In this document: positions 25,253 to 34,293 of the stretch, in pieces
How positions within the stretch are numbered: the first letter of the stretch is position 1
Layout: the number at the start of each line of letters is the position of its first letter
NCBI GenBank assembly: GCA_018266055.1
Contig: JAFDYT010000016.1
Location: forward strand, 122,914 to 180,383
Source: Bacteroidota bacterium
Lineage (GTDB): Bacteria; Bacteroidota; Bacteroidia; Cytophagales; Cyclobacteriaceae
Reading direction: 5' to 3'
DNA length: 57,470 nt
Translations under genes and position numbers: made by a program
The notes under the pieces: model-generated
What the model saw: the letters and a program-made list of their open reading frames with translations, nothing else
Told to the model about the DNA's origin: nothing
Database searches by the model: none

Positions 25253-26506
25253 TTACCTATCGGGTGGTTTCAATATCAGCCGCAAAGCGCTATTCTTTGA
25301 GAAATAATTCCACGCCCAATTAATAAAAATAATAAGCTTGTTGCGAACTGATAGAATGAACATTAAATGCAGGGACAACCAAACAATCCAAGCAAAATAT
25401 CCTTTGAAACTTGCAAAGGGAAGATCGACAACGGCTTTGCCTCTACCTATGGTAGCCATCGTTCCAATATCTCTATACTCGTAACAAACCATGGGTTTTC
25501 CTGTTAAAATACGCTTAAGGTTCACAGCTAACAATTTTGCCTGGCTAATGGCGACATTGGCTACTTGCGGGTGACCGTCACTAAATTTTGGAGTCTTCAT
25601 CAGGGCAATGTCTCCCACCGCAAAAATATTTTGGAAGCCTTGTACTTGATTGTAGCGGTTTACTAGAAGTCGGCTGTTGTTTACCCAGAGATGTTCAGGC
25701 ATACCTGGAATTTTATTCCCCACCACACCGGCTGCCCAAATGAGCGTACGCGTGGCTATTTCGGTTCCATCCGATAAGGAGGCCGTTTGGCCGTCATAGT
25801 TTTTTACAAAAACCCCAGTGATCACCTTCACACCAATTTTTGATAAGTACATGGCAGATGCCTTGCGGGCGAAACTGCTCATGCCGTTAAGAGCATGTTG
25901 TGCGGCTTCAATCAAATAAATAGTGAACTCAGAAAAATCAATATCGGGGTAATCTTTCGGCAAGATCATATTTTTTATTTCAGCAAAGGCCCCGGCCAAT
26001 TCAACTCCAGTGGGGCCAGCACCAACAATCACTAAATTCAGCAGACTCTTTTTATCTGATCGTGAAGCATTGTAAGTTTCCTCAAACGTTGTTAGGATTT
26101 GATTGCGTATAGTTATGGCATCATAAGTGCTCTTGAGTGTTAAGGCATGCTGAGATATCGCATTATTATTAAAAAAATTCGTTTTACATCCCGTTGCAAT
26201 TATCAGATAGTCATATTCAAATACACCTTGATTTGTGATAACAGAGTCTTCGTAATGCTTTATTTCTATTACTTCCCCTAGCCGTATTTGCGTAGCCTCA
26301 TATCCCTTAAAAACATTTCTCAGTGGAAAAGAAATGCTAGATGGCTCAATTTGAGAAGTTGCTACTTGATAAAAAAGGGGTTGAAATTGGTGGTGATTAA
26401 CTCTGTCTATAAGAAGAACATCGTAAAATTTTCTATTAAGTCGTCTCACTATTTGAAGTCCTGCAAAACCACCCCCCACCACAATTACTTTTTTTTTCAT
26501 TTCCAA
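25253..26506 (-). CDS. ndh: Type II NADH:quinone oxidoreductase
   Basis: A 417-residue flavoprotein that oxidises NADH and reduces quinone without pumping protons. It starts with V-I-V-V-G-G-G-F-A-G-L-Q-I-V-R-R-L, the FAD dinucleotide fold; a second fold is 'LVIVGAGPTGVELAGAFAEI' for NADH; A-V-G-D-I-A-L is the second FAD contact. The C-terminal 'FAWIVWLSLHLMFILSVR' is the membrane helix. It is the last gene of the NO-response operon starting at ric and overlaps the hemerythrin gene by 10 bp (4 bp if ATG 26500 is the start). It can feed quinol to norZ. Confidence 0.9.
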   Translation of the reverse strand: MEMKKKVIVVGGGFAGLQIVRRLNRKFYDVLLIDRVNHHQFQPLFYQVATSQIEPSSISFPLRNVFKGYEATQIRLGEVIEIKHYEDSVITNQGVFEYDYLIIATGCKTNFFNNNAISQHALTLKSTYDAITIRNQILTTFEETYNASRSDKKSLLNLVIVGAGPTGVELAGAFAEIKNMILPKDYPDIDFSEFTIYLIEAAQHALNGMSSFARKASAMYLSKIGVKVITGVFVKNYDGQTASLSDGTEIATRTLIWAAGVVGNKIPGMPEHLWVNNSRLLVNRYNQVQGFQNIFAVGDIALMKTPKFSDGHPQVANVAISQAKLLAVNLKRILTGKPMVCYEYRDIGTMATIGRGKAVVDLPFASFKGYFAWIVWLSLHLMFILSVRNKLIIFINWAWNYFSKNSALRLILKPPDR

Positions 26507-26952
26507 AATAGGTCAGTTTCATTGTCAACAAATTCCTCCGCTTCATGGAAAGCTAACATTCCTTTTTGCAGTTTACCCGCCACTTGGATGGAATTAAAAA
26601 GAACTCTTTCTTCAAACCGGATGTGAATTTCTAATGCCTCAGCAAACTTAATTAGCGTTTCAAAACTGAGCTCATCCTCAAAAAAGGATTTCAGCGAGTA
26701 ATGGTCATGCAGGGCTATTAGCAAATTGGGATCAGTTTTATCAAATAATGTAAAAACATATTTTTCTTCTATTTCAAAGTGTTGCTTTAAATGATTTTTA
26801 TAGAACCAGATTGTATATGCTGCAATTCTATTTGGGGCAATTAGTTTTGAGATGCCCATTTTTATTTTCCAGCAGAGAAGCAAAGCATGATGATGATCTT
26901 TACTCAAACTAATCAATTCCTCTGCTCGCTTCAAAGGTTTTATTTCTTTCAT
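26497..26952 (-). CDS. Hemerythrin domain protein
   Basis: A 151-residue four-helix protein: 'LSKDHHHALLLCWKIKMGIS', 'FYKNHLKQHFEIEEKYVFTL', 'IALHDHYSLKSFFE' and 'LEIHIRFEERVLFNSIQ'. The H...H-x3-E...H...H-x4 pattern supplies a di-iron site able to bind O2 or NO. Within an operon of NO-response genes, a role in NO or oxygen sensing, storage or iron-sulfur repair is likely. 28 bp separate it from the upstream rrf2 gene. Confidence 0.85.
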   Translation of the reverse strand: MKEIKPLKRAEELISLSKDHHHALLLCWKIKMGISKLIAPNRIAAYTIWFYKNHLKQHFEIEEKYVFTLFDKTDPNLLIALHDHYSLKSFFEDELSFETLIKFAEALEIHIRFEERVLFNSIQVAGKLQKGMLAFHEAEEFVDNETDLFWK

Positions 26953-26980
26953 TTTATTCTCATTGTCATATTAATGAATG

Positions 26981-27412
26981 TCATCGACCAACCCAGGCCA
27001 ACCCTTTCTCCACATCATTGCAAAAATCTTCAATTGTGTTTTCGTCACACATCCCACGAAATTGCTCGCGTATTTTTTTGAAGTCTTCGTGAAAGGGACA
27101 TGGACGAGTTTCATTACAACTGGGGAACCCCAAGCCGCACTGCTTAAAAATATCAAGGCCATCAATAGCAGCCACCACCTCAATTATATACTGATTTTTC
27201 TGTTTTGCGGAAATAAAGAACCCACCGTATGGCCCTTTACTGCTGTTGATTAGATTTGCCCGCACTAACTTTTGCAGAACCTTGCCCACTGTATGTTCAT
27301 TCTCATTAATGTAGTGAGCTATATCTTTTATTCCAGCATAATCGTCAGGTTTCAATCTTGATCCTAAATAAATCACTGCCTTTACGGCTGCTTTGCAACT
27401 AACTGTTAACAT
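26981..27412 (-). CDS. Rrf2 family regulator, NsrR-like
   Basis: A 143-residue winged-helix protein with 'KAVIYLGSRLKPDDYAGIKD', a recognition helix region 'INENEHTVGKVLQKLVRANL' and the wing 'SSKGPYGGFFIS'. Residues near 93-106 hold three cysteines spaced C-x6-C-x5-C followed by P-F-H, the pattern that binds an iron-sulfur cluster in NsrR/IscR-type proteins. Since NO damages such a cluster, it probably senses NO and controls its own operon and others on the island. A paralogue lies at 36955. Confidence 0.88.
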   Translation of the reverse strand: MLTVSCKAAVKAVIYLGSRLKPDDYAGIKDIAHYINENEHTVGKVLQKLVRANLINSSKGPYGGFFISAKQKNQYIIEVVAAIDGLDIFKQCGLGFPSCNETRPCPFHEDFKKIREQFRGMCDENTIEDFCNDVEKGLAWVGR

Positions 27413-27416
27413 AAGA

Positions 27417-27734
27417 TTATTGTCTTAAAAAATGGCGACCGTGTTCGGATATCCTCTCTTCGTTCCATGGTGGTTCGAAAGTTAGTTCAATCTCAACTTG
27501 ATAACCCTCAAAAGTATTTTGCAGCGCTTCATGAACCCCATCAAGGATCACTTCACCCATAGGGCAAAACTGAGACGTAAGAGTCATCCTGCAAACAATT
27601 TTGCCTTCTTCCAAGTTGAGTTCGTAAAGCAAACCTAAATCGACAATGTTCAGACCAATTTCAGGATCAATAACATTACGAAGCTGCTTCAATGATTGAT
27701 TACAGAATTTCTCGTTGTTGGTTAGGATATTCAT
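27417..27734 (-). CDS. MIP18/SufT-like metal-sulfur cluster assembly protein
   Basis: A 105-residue DUF59 protein: 'LRNVIDPEIGLNIVDLGLLY', then M-T-L-T-S-Q-F-C-P-M-G-E-V-I with the conserved Cys, and 'LTFEPPWNEERISEHGRHFL'. DUF59 proteins such as SufT and CIA2/MIP18 help mature iron-sulfur proteins. In this NO-response operon it may help rebuild nitrosylated clusters. It overlaps the NnrS-like gene by 4 bp and is 4 bp from rrf2. Confidence 0.87.
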   Translation of the reverse strand: MNILTNNEKFCNQSLKQLRNVIDPEIGLNIVDLGLLYELNLEEGKIVCRMTLTSQFCPMGEVILDGVHEALQNTFEGYQVEIELTFEPPWNEERISEHGRHFLRQ

Positions 27735-29011
27735 TTGAGCTTGTGAAAGATTACCAGTGAGACATTAACATTGTAGAATAGAGTAGACAATAGTAAGAAT
27801 CCTGCTCCTATTTGTAGAACGCCATCCAGGCCCGGAACCAAAATACCCAAAACAAACAAAGCGAATCCGATCAAATAGGTAACGGACATTGCCTTGAAAA
27901 GTCTTGAGTTCACCATGTCTTTCGGATTGGGAGTATTTTTCTGTGCCATTCGATGGTGATACACCTTGTTCCAAATAATAAAAGGAAGTGTTTTGAATGT
28001 CATCCCGAAAATAATGGCTGTGATCCATCCAAAAAAAATCATAAATCCATAAGCAAGTATGAGGTTTGCTTTTTCACCCTTTGAGATTAGTATCGAAGTA
28101 ATAATTATCATTAACATCAAAATGGGCAATGCTGCCATGGCAATTGAAAGAAGGGAGAGTCGCATTGGCCCATCCACATGGTTTCTGATACGGCTGCGAA
28201 ATGCCTGAAAACAATAACGAATAAATAATAGAATTGAGATCAGTAGTAAAATTCCCGGTAAGACTACCCATCTGGAATCATCAACAAAATAGAAAATGAT
28301 AACATAACTAATTAACGCACTATTGATCAAATAATAGATGGCCCACAACAAACGTGTATTATTATATTTTGAAATCAAGAACATGGGTATAAGTCTCGAT
28401 CCCACACCCATAACAAGTAACAAAAACCAACCCACCACTCCAGCATGTGCATGCAGGGGGAGATAATGCAACGAATCATGCGGCATAACGGGATAAGTGA
28501 AATTGTAAACCAGTGCAAGGCCAAAGAAGACCGTCAGGAACAACCACGCGGCAGCAGTAAAAACAAATACGGCATGTACATTTTCGCTTTCCCCATTCGA
28601 AATGGTTTTTCCCAGATTTATCAAGTAACTGAAGGCAGAAAGAAGTACCAGACGACCACCCCATTTGGCCGGGTCGCCCATATTGAATTTAAAAAAACCA
28701 TACGCCAACAAAGGGATACCCACGGCAGCAAGCATGAAGGATAAGTAAGCGAGTTTTTCACTGTACAATTTACCTTCACTGATCACCGGCACTAATTGAT
28801 GGCTGGCTCCAAGCACCATCATCGTTCCCCATCCGATGGCCATGAGGTGGGTAATCGCCAGCACTCGCGGATGGAAATAGTGCTGTTGAAATGCATGAGT
28901 TGATAGAAACAGCAGTATAGTAGAAATAAGCAAGCAACCGGCCGCGTAAACATAAAAAGGGATCACCACTCTCGGAGAAGTATGAGTTGATGAGTCCTTT
29001 GTTGCTGTCAT
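27731..29011 (-). CDS. NnrS/heme-copper oxidase-like membrane protein
   Basis: A 426-residue protein with about 12 membrane segments. 'ITHLMAIGWGTMMVLGASHQ'-L-V-P-V and 'LPLHAHAGVVGWFLLLVMGV'-G-S-R-L-I-P are the two best conserved segments; their histidines are placed like heme ligands in heme-copper oxidase subunit I, but the CuB/FeB ligands are absent. Related proteins are found with NO-response genes (NnrS and cbb3-like groups) and relieve nitrosative stress. It is coupled by overlap to genes on both sides. Confidence 0.75.
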   Translation of the reverse strand: MTATKDSSTHTSPRVVIPFYVYAAGCLLISTILLFLSTHAFQQHYFHPRVLAITHLMAIGWGTMMVLGASHQLVPVISEGKLYSEKLAYLSFMLAAVGIPLLAYGFFKFNMGDPAKWGGRLVLLSAFSYLINLGKTISNGESENVHAVFVFTAAAWLFLTVFFGLALVYNFTYPVMPHDSLHYLPLHAHAGVVGWFLLLVMGVGSRLIPMFLISKYNNTRLLWAIYYLINSALISYVIIFYFVDDSRWVVLPGILLLISILLFIRYCFQAFRSRIRNHVDGPMRLSLLSIAMAALPILMLMIIITSILISKGEKANLILAYGFMIFFGWITAIIFGMTFKTLPFIIWNKVYHHRMAQKNTPNPKDMVNSRLFKAMSVTYLIGFALFVLGILVPGLDGVLQIGAGFLLLSTLFYNVNVSLVIFHKLK

Positions 29012-29820
29012 GATTGTTTTTTAAAGATTAACAAATGAACTTCTGTGTCGCTGATTTCGCGGATGCGATAGTTAAATTTACGCTCCTTCAACTCTGGTAA
29101 CAGAAAAACAGGGACTCTTTTATGAAAAACAAATAGTGCATGGTCATCCGGCAGCCTGTCTAATTCCTGTATAATAGTGTGCATCGGCATTGGCATTTCC
29201 ATCTGCCTTACATCTGTCTCAATTATTTTTCCTTCAAAGATTCGCAGTGCTTCATTCCAATTCACGTTGTCGCTTTGCGGTGTCTCAAACTCTATTTCAC
29301 CACTATCCCCCTTATCGAAATAAGTAACCACATAATTTTTACCCATGTGTTCAACATGATGTTTGAAACCTTTTTGTTCGAGAAGTTCAATTAAAGGCAT
29401 AGGTTCAAAACTGTTTATAAGCTTGAATATTTGCCCCTGTTTAAGCTCATTAATTTTTCCCATAATCAGTTTGAAGGGATCTTTACCGGCATCAATAACC
29501 GGACGGACATCTAACTCACTTATCGATTCAACGTTCAAATTTTGCATAAAAGTTGGTTTATGGTCGGTGGTAGTATTGGAAATAGAAACTGAGGCTTTTT
29601 CGAATGTAAAGCCGAACGGCTTCAATTTTTCAGAAAAATCTTCGACTCTACAACCCGAAATCTGACATGCCATTTTAATCGTTGCTCGCGATGCCATTAT
29701 TTTTCGCAATAATGGATTCCGAAGCTTGGTAAAATGGGGCGACAGACTGACAATGGCTTCTAATGCTTCGGGCCGGGCTTTTAATATGACACCAATTTTC
29801 GTATCGCTAGTAACGATCAT
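29008..29820 (-). CDS. DUF1858 and DUF2249 domain protein
   Basis: A 270-residue soluble protein. Residues 5-70 resemble DUF1858 ('IGVILKARPEALEAIVSLSP', 'LLRKIMASRATIKMACQISG'-C), a domain found with hybrid-cluster and NO-related proteins. Residues 95-175 and 195-268 are two DUF2249 modules (E-L-D-V-R-P-V-I-D-A-G-K-D-P-F, later 'LDRLPDDHALFVFHKRVPVF'). DUF2249 is a SirA/TusA-like fold of unknown function. Overlaps ric by 4 bp and the NnrS-like gene by 4 bp. Confidence 0.82.
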   Translation of the reverse strand: MIVTSDTKIGVILKARPEALEAIVSLSPHFTKLRNPLLRKIMASRATIKMACQISGCRVEDFSEKLKPFGFTFEKASVSISNTTTDHKPTFMQNLNVESISELDVRPVIDAGKDPFKLIMGKINELKQGQIFKLINSFEPMPLIELLEQKGFKHHVEHMGKNYVVTYFDKGDSGEIEFETPQSDNVNWNEALRIFEGKIIETDVRQMEMPMPMHTIIQELDRLPDDHALFVFHKRVPVFLLPELKERKFNYRIREISDTEVHLLIFKKQS

Positions 29821-30782
29821 AAAGCTGAGACCATTCTTTTTTCTAATTGAATGGCTTTAGGGAATAGAATATTGTTTTCAAGGTGGATGTGAAGGTGCAG
29901 ATCAGCCTCGAACTCGGCCATCAGCCGGTACAACAAGTTGTAAGAAGCACACGCATCATCCGGGATCGAATAACCATCGGTCGCTTTTCTGATTTCCTCA
30001 AAGTATTTTCCCACCATTTCATGCTCCCTCTCCATCATTGAGATGGGATTGCGTACTGTCCCGAAGGGCGCTGTTACTTTTGATTTAGAGTTGGAGGCCG
30101 CAACGAGCGATTTAATAAATGGAAATAGGATGTGCTCTTCCTTTAAGAGGTGTTCATTGAGTTCTGCTGCAGAAGCCTCAACCAATTCATGCACAAGGTT
30201 CAACTCCGGATGGCGGCTACCATGTACTCTCATCACTTTGTGCGCATATTGTTGCAGATCAGGTAAGTTCTTTTTAATGTAACTATGATGAACCTGTACA
30301 ATATAGTCAGCTAAAAGGTCCAAGCTCCATTCATCATAGAAAAGCTCGCGGCCGGAAGTCTTCAGGTGGTCTGTATGTTGCAGGTCAGTCTCAACAGCTT
30401 CTACATCAATGCCTTTTTCCACGCATGCCTGTTTCAACGTTTTCTTTCCCCCACAGCAAAAATCCAGGCCGTATTTTTTAAAGACCTGTGCTTTGCGAAG
30501 GTCTTCTGCTGCCAGTTGCCCTAGGGTCTTTTCAAGATCACCACTTTTGTTCTTTGAGATCCTTACCTTCCAGATTTCAGGGCCTTGCTCAACGTATTCC
30601 CACTGAAATATGTTTCCACGCTCATTGATCAATTGATAATAGAGTGGCTTGGGGTCATGGTCATTGAGCAATATCAATGACTCATTTTCTTCAAGCAGGT
30701 CAAATTTCTCAAATATGGTTGGATGCTTTAACCTGGGGTCGATTAGGGTTACGTTTAGAGTACTTTCTTCTTTTGTGCTCAT
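29817..30782 (-). CDS. ric: DUF2249-fused iron-sulfur repair di-iron protein
   Basis: A 321-residue protein. Residues 10-75 are a DUF2249 domain ('DLLEENESLILLNDHDPKPL'). Residues 85-140 are the ScdA/RIC N-terminal domain with 'FKKYGLDFCCGGKKTLKQAC', and residues 160-315 are a hemerythrin-like domain with H-H-S-Y-I-K, H-E-L-V-E, L-L-K-E-E-H-I-L-F-P and E-R-E-H-E-M. RIC proteins donate iron to repair iron-sulfur clusters damaged by NO or peroxide. It is the first gene of a seven-gene operon ending with ndh, controlled from the dyad at 30837. Confidence 0.9.
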   Translation of the reverse strand: MSTKEESTLNVTLIDPRLKHPTIFEKFDLLEENESLILLNDHDPKPLYYQLINERGNIFQWEYVEQGPEIWKVRISKNKSGDLEKTLGQLAAEDLRKAQVFKKYGLDFCCGGKKTLKQACVEKGIDVEAVETDLQHTDHLKTSGRELFYDEWSLDLLADYIVQVHHSYIKKNLPDLQQYAHKVMRVHGSRHPELNLVHELVEASAAELNEHLLKEEHILFPFIKSLVAASNSKSKVTAPFGTVRNPISMMEREHEMVGKYFEEIRKATDGYSIPDDACASYNLLYRLMAEFEADLHLHIHLENNILFPKAIQLEKRMVSAL

Positions 30783-30817
30783 AATTTAAAGTTGTTTGAT
30801 TCGTCATATTGACAAAA

Positions 30818-30866
30818 CAAAAATACAATAAATATCTTAATAAAAGTATTTATATACTTTTATTAA
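30818..30866 (-). promoter_or_regulatory. ric operon promoter with TAAAAGTAT dyad
   Basis: On the minus strand TATTTTTG (30825-30818) fits the -7 element, 36 bp before ric. Upstream, TTAATAAAAGTAT (30837-30849) and its exact complement ATACTTTTATTAA (30854-30866) form a 13-bp inverted repeat with a 4-bp spacer, centred about 26 bp before the -7 box, near -40 from the expected transcript start. The same 9-bp core arms occur before nirK. This is the position of a class II activator site of CRP/FNR type. Confidence 0.7.
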
Positions 30867-30907
30867 TTACACAAGACTTCTCTTGTTAGAATTGCTATAT
30901 CTCTATC

Positions 30908-31316
30908 TCAAAACTTATACCCTATACCTATCCCCACATTCCACTGCCCATCAGCAGTGGAATGTGGGGATTGTAATAAAATGGCACCTGAAGAGCAAAA
31001 TGCCTCGTAACGAAGGTCAACCCAACTCCTGTGGTAGGTTGGATGGTTGAGTTTGTCTTGGCGGGCGGCAAAGAATTATCAGCCTTTATGCGTAGTGTTG
31101 GAAGCATTCCAACACTTATGGACCAATTTGGCTTTTTAACAAAACGAAGTGACGGGCCAACAAAATTGATATAAGCGCCATTGTCAACATACCCTACTAC
31201 GATAACCCCTTCGGCAAGGATGATTGTAGGTTTCTTGCTTTCTGAATTTGAGTTGCCTTGAGCTTTTACAAATGCAAAAGAAAATATAATGCAGAGAGTA
31301 GATAAATTGTTTTCAT
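30908..31316 (-). pseudogene. Outer-membrane beta-barrel-like protein with two frameshifts
   Basis: From ATG 31316 a signal peptide (MKTIYLLSALYF) runs into a stop, but another frame continues it as F-S-F-A-F-V-K-A-Q-G and then about 100 codons with barrel-like strands (V-G-Y-V-D-N-G-A-Y-I-N-F-V-G-P, 'TFVTRHFALQVPFYYNP'). At the 3' end a further shift is needed to reach the typical aromatic outer-membrane ending W-N-V-G-I-G-I-G-Y-K-F and TGA at 30908. Two shifts in one gene argue for a pseudogene. Family unknown. It separates the ric and nirK operons. Confidence 0.6.
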
Positions 31317-31403
31317 CGGTTTAGGATTTTTAATTTAGGATCGGGTAGAGCCGTCAGTCTTAATATTTTTAATGATCATATTTTATGGTTCAAAAGCTTT
31401 GTG

Positions 31404-31988
31404 CTACAATAGCTTCTTGATGGAATCAATCATCAACTTTGGATCACCTTCAATTCCTTCTTGTTGAAAGAAAATATTTCCATTTTGATCGATGACGGAT
31501 ATAATATTGGAATGAGAAAATTCTATCGGGGAAGTTCTTTTATACTTCACTCCAAGCAGAGCACTCATTTCATGGGTCGTTTCCTGGTCTGCCGTAAGCA
31601 ACGTCCAGTGTTCCAAAGGCAAATGATGTTCAATGGCATAAGATTTTAATCGCTGAGGCACGTCATATTCAGGATCAATTGTACACAACACGAAAGTCAC
31701 TTCCTTCAAAGAATTTTTGTCGAGTCCCTTTTCAATGGATTGAACATCGGCCACTAACCTTGGGCAAGAAGCCCTGCAGGAAGTAAACATCATGGCAATC
31801 ACCACTACTTTACCCTTAAAATCCTTAAGCCGCATATCTTTTCCATCTTGGTTTTTCCAATGGTTATTCATCCAATAAATTGAAGACTCGGGCACTATCG
31901 AACTATCTTGATCTATTGAGGATTGTTTTGAACTGCAAAAGGCCAATAAAAAGACTGATAATATCAATAGACTATTTTTCATTTTCAT
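31404..31988 (-). CDS. SCO1/SenC copper-chaperone lipoprotein
   Basis: A 194-residue protein, lipid-anchored by a signal ending L-L-A-F-C-S-S. It has the thioredoxin-like SCO fold: 'LKDFKGKVVVIAMMFTSCRA'-S-C-P with the copper-binding C-x3-C, and the third ligand His in 'FSHSNIISVIDQNG'. SCO proteins deliver copper to oxidases and, in nitrite-reducing clusters, plausibly to NirK. ATG 31988 starts inside the end of nirV (overlap 17 bp). The frame is open to 32015. Third gene of the nirK operon. Confidence 0.88.
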   Translation of the reverse strand: MKMKNSLLILSVFLLAFCSSKQSSIDQDSSIVPESSIYWMNNHWKNQDGKDMRLKDFKGKVVVIAMMFTSCRASCPRLVADVQSIEKGLDKNSLKEVTFVLCTIDPEYDVPQRLKSYAIEHHLPLEHWTLLTADQETTHEMSALLGVKYKRTSPIEFSHSNIISVIDQNGNIFFQQEGIEGDPKLMIDSIKKLL

Positions 31989-32745
31989 GGTAATTACGGG
32001 CACATCTAAACCCAAGGTTGTTCAAACAGTAATTCCCTTTTAGGCTGCTGCGAAAAGCGTAACGCATGAAGCCCGCATAATTTGTCAGATCTTTAGCACC
32101 TACCGCGCCACCTGAGCAAAAAAGATTTTTATCCTCGCCCTTGTCTTTGCGACTTTCACCACTTAACATGATGGAATTAAAATCATCAGTCCATTCCCAA
32201 ACGAGACCGTGCATATCAAATATGCCATACACATTTTTGAATGTCTGCCCAACGGCAGGTAATGGATAATAGACAGGCTTTTCGTACCAGTCCAACAGAT
32301 ATTGATAGAATGTGCTATCAAGTGTTGCATCCTTTTTAGTGGCATTGGCGCGCCCCACATATTCCCATTCATCGGTTGTTGGCAGTCTTTTGTTCAGCCA
32401 CTTTGCGTATGCACGGGCAGCAAACCAAGAAACATTTGTAACAGGAGAATTTAATGGGGAATTCTCCCCAGGAGTGAGATCTCCCTGCCAGTTTCGCAGA
32501 TACGCCTTGTCTGCGAAAACCGATTTCACTTTAGATTTTTGCCAAGACGGGTTGGCTTTTACAAACAGCAGAAACTGTTCATTAGTTACGGGATATTTAT
32601 CAAGGAAAAAATCTGCTACCTCTACAGAGAATTCCTTTTTGGTTTGTCCGTATAATGGCTTATAACTTCCGCCAATGATAGGTTGCATTTCTCCTGAAGT
32701 GCTTTGAATAAGCAGCAACAGCGCAATGGTTTTTGTCACCGACAT
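31972..32745 (-). CDS. nirV: NirV-like formylglycine-enzyme family protein
   Basis: A 257-residue exported protein (signal peptide, first 18 residues) of the SUMF1/FGE-sulfatase family: 'IGGSYKPLYGQTKKEFSVEV', 'FFLDKYPVTNEQFLLFVKAN', N-V-S-W-F-A-A-R-A-Y-A-K-W-L-N-K-R-L-P-T-T-D-E-W-E-Y and 'GFMRYAFRSSLKGNYCLNNL'-G-F-R-C-A. Proteins of this family next to nirK are called NirV; their role in nitrite reduction is not established. Starts 22 bp after the nirK stop and is co-transcribed. Confidence 0.83.
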   Translation of the reverse strand: MSVTKTIALLLLIQSTSGEMQPIIGGSYKPLYGQTKKEFSVEVADFFLDKYPVTNEQFLLFVKANPSWQKSKVKSVFADKAYLRNWQGDLTPGENSPLNSPVTNVSWFAARAYAKWLNKRLPTTDEWEYVGRANATKKDATLDSTFYQYLLDWYEKPVYYPLPAVGQTFKNVYGIFDMHGLVWEWTDDFNSIMLSGESRKDKGEDKNLFCSGGAVGAKDLTNYAGFMRYAFRSSLKGNYCLNNLGFRCARNYHENEK

Positions 32746-32767
32746 AAATGCGAACGGTAGGTTAAGA

Positions 32768-34225
32768 TTACTTACGTGCCGCCTTTACTTGCTCAGGCTT
32801 TACTTCGCCTCCTTTATTGCCAAAATTGTTGAGTACATAGGTGATTACATAAGATAATTCCTCGTCACTAAATACTTGCTTTGGCATAATATTATTGTAT
32901 TTAGTACCATTCACGGTAACCTCCCCACTTAGCCCATTTGTAACTGCATTAATGATTTTACTCACGTCTTTGGCAAAATAATCCGACTTCGCCAATGGTG
33001 GGAATGCAGCAGGCACGCCTTGTCCTTCAGCTTGATGGCAGGCGATACAACTTTGGGCAAAAATTTGTTTGCCACGTGCAATTCTTTCGTCTAAGGTCTT
33101 GGGGATATTAACGGTCGTCTTTTCGCTTGGAATTTCATGAACACCTCCGCCTTCGGGTGCGTAAATATTGTCCGTTTCTTTTCCGGAATAGATCGCTTTA
33201 TTTTCAGGGCCATCGGCTTTTAACATACCTAGTGCACCTTTGTTAAATGCCCGAGTGATTGAATGATCTACCAAGATATATGTACCCGGTACATCTATCT
33301 TAAACTCACAAACAGTAGCTCCACCCGAGGGTATCAGCGTAGTTTGAACATTATAATTAACTGCCTTAGTACCTCCTTCTATATAAACCTTATCAAAGAT
33401 TTCGCCAATCAAATGAAAGGATGAAACCAAGTTTGGCCCGCCATTTCCTATGAACAAACGCACTGTTTCTCCAACATTTGCTTTCAGTGCATTGTCATCG
33501 GATAGGGAACCTACAGATCCATTAAACACAACATAATCTGGCTTCTCATCTACTTCCTTTTGCATGTCAAAAGGCTGAAGTCCTGCTTCACCATTTTTTC
33601 CCTTGGTGTAGAAGTCACCTTGCATAATATAAAATTCTTTGTCCACTTTGGGCAAGCCCTCCTTTGGTTCTACCAATATCAGCCCATACATCCCCTGCGC
33701 AATATGCATTCCAACCGGGGCGGTGGCGCAGTGATAAACAAATAAACCTTGATTTAATAATTTAAAATTGAACACCGACTCATGACCAGGAGCAGTGAAT
33801 GAAGCAGCAGCCCCACCACCTGGTCCTGTCACAGCGTGTAAATCAATATTGTGGGGGAGCTTGTTATTCGGGCTGTTCTTCAAATGAAACTCAATTTCAT
33901 CTCCCAGGCGGGTGCGGATAAAACTACCAGGTACTGTTCCTCCGAATGTCCAGAAATTATATTCAACTCCACCTGTCATTTTCATGACTTTCTCAATGAC
34001 CTCGAGTTCTACAATCCATTTAACTGGCTTGCGCTTTCCAACTAACTGCCGGGGAACAAATGGAGGGCTTGTAAGTTCAGCCTTACGAGTTTCATGAATT
34101 TCTTCCTTGGCGACTTCAGTAGTCTTTGGCTCATCTGAATCGCTTGATTGTTTTGACTTGCACCCAACGATGGATGATGCAGCAAATAGCAACGCGCAAA
34201 TTGAAATTGTACTTGGTTTTAACAT
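32768..34225 (-). CDS. nirK: Copper nitrite reductase fused to cytochrome c, lipoprotein
   Basis: A 485-residue periplasmic enzyme reducing nitrite to NO. ATG 34225 gives a lipoprotein signal ending S-S-I-V-G-C-K; the frame is open to 34255. Two cupredoxin domains carry the type 1 copper ligands (P-H-N; Y-H-C; G-M-H; Q-G-M) and type 2 copper ligands (D-L-H; V-Y-H; V-D-H-S), with the catalytic Asp in H-N-I-D and His in S-S-F-H. Residues 385-475 form a cytochrome c domain with C-I-A-C-H and N-I-M-P-K as distal Met. The fused cytochrome should feed electrons directly. First gene of nirK-nirV-sco. Confidence 0.93.
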   Translation of the reverse strand: MLKPSTISICALLFAASSIVGCKSKQSSDSDEPKTTEVAKEEIHETRKAELTSPPFVPRQLVGKRKPVKWIVELEVIEKVMKMTGGVEYNFWTFGGTVPGSFIRTRLGDEIEFHLKNSPNNKLPHNIDLHAVTGPGGGAAASFTAPGHESVFNFKLLNQGLFVYHCATAPVGMHIAQGMYGLILVEPKEGLPKVDKEFYIMQGDFYTKGKNGEAGLQPFDMQKEVDEKPDYVVFNGSVGSLSDDNALKANVGETVRLFIGNGGPNLVSSFHLIGEIFDKVYIEGGTKAVNYNVQTTLIPSGGATVCEFKIDVPGTYILVDHSITRAFNKGALGMLKADGPENKAIYSGKETDNIYAPEGGGVHEIPSEKTTVNIPKTLDERIARGKQIFAQSCIACHQAEGQGVPAAFPPLAKSDYFAKDVSKIINAVTNGLSGEVTVNGTKYNNIMPKQVFSDEELSYVITYVLNNFGNKGGEVKPEQVKAARK

Positions 34226-34293
34226 AAGTGGTAAATTAAAAATTGAGGACCTCAAGTTTCTCTCTTATAAAAGGATAATTTATTCCGATATAT

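Noticed and set aside
27731-29011. A third NO reductase or oxidase subunit I
   Set aside because: It is oxidase-like in fold, but the histidines for a binuclear centre are absent, and its operon is one of NO repair. It was called NnrS-like instead.
30871-30886. Terminator from ACAAG-N6-CTTGT
   Set aside because: The stem has only 5 bp and no T run follows on either strand.
34272-34286. AGGATA box in the nirK leader
   Set aside because: The right arm (TATTCC) matches poorly and the spacing is 3 bp, so it was not listed as a site.
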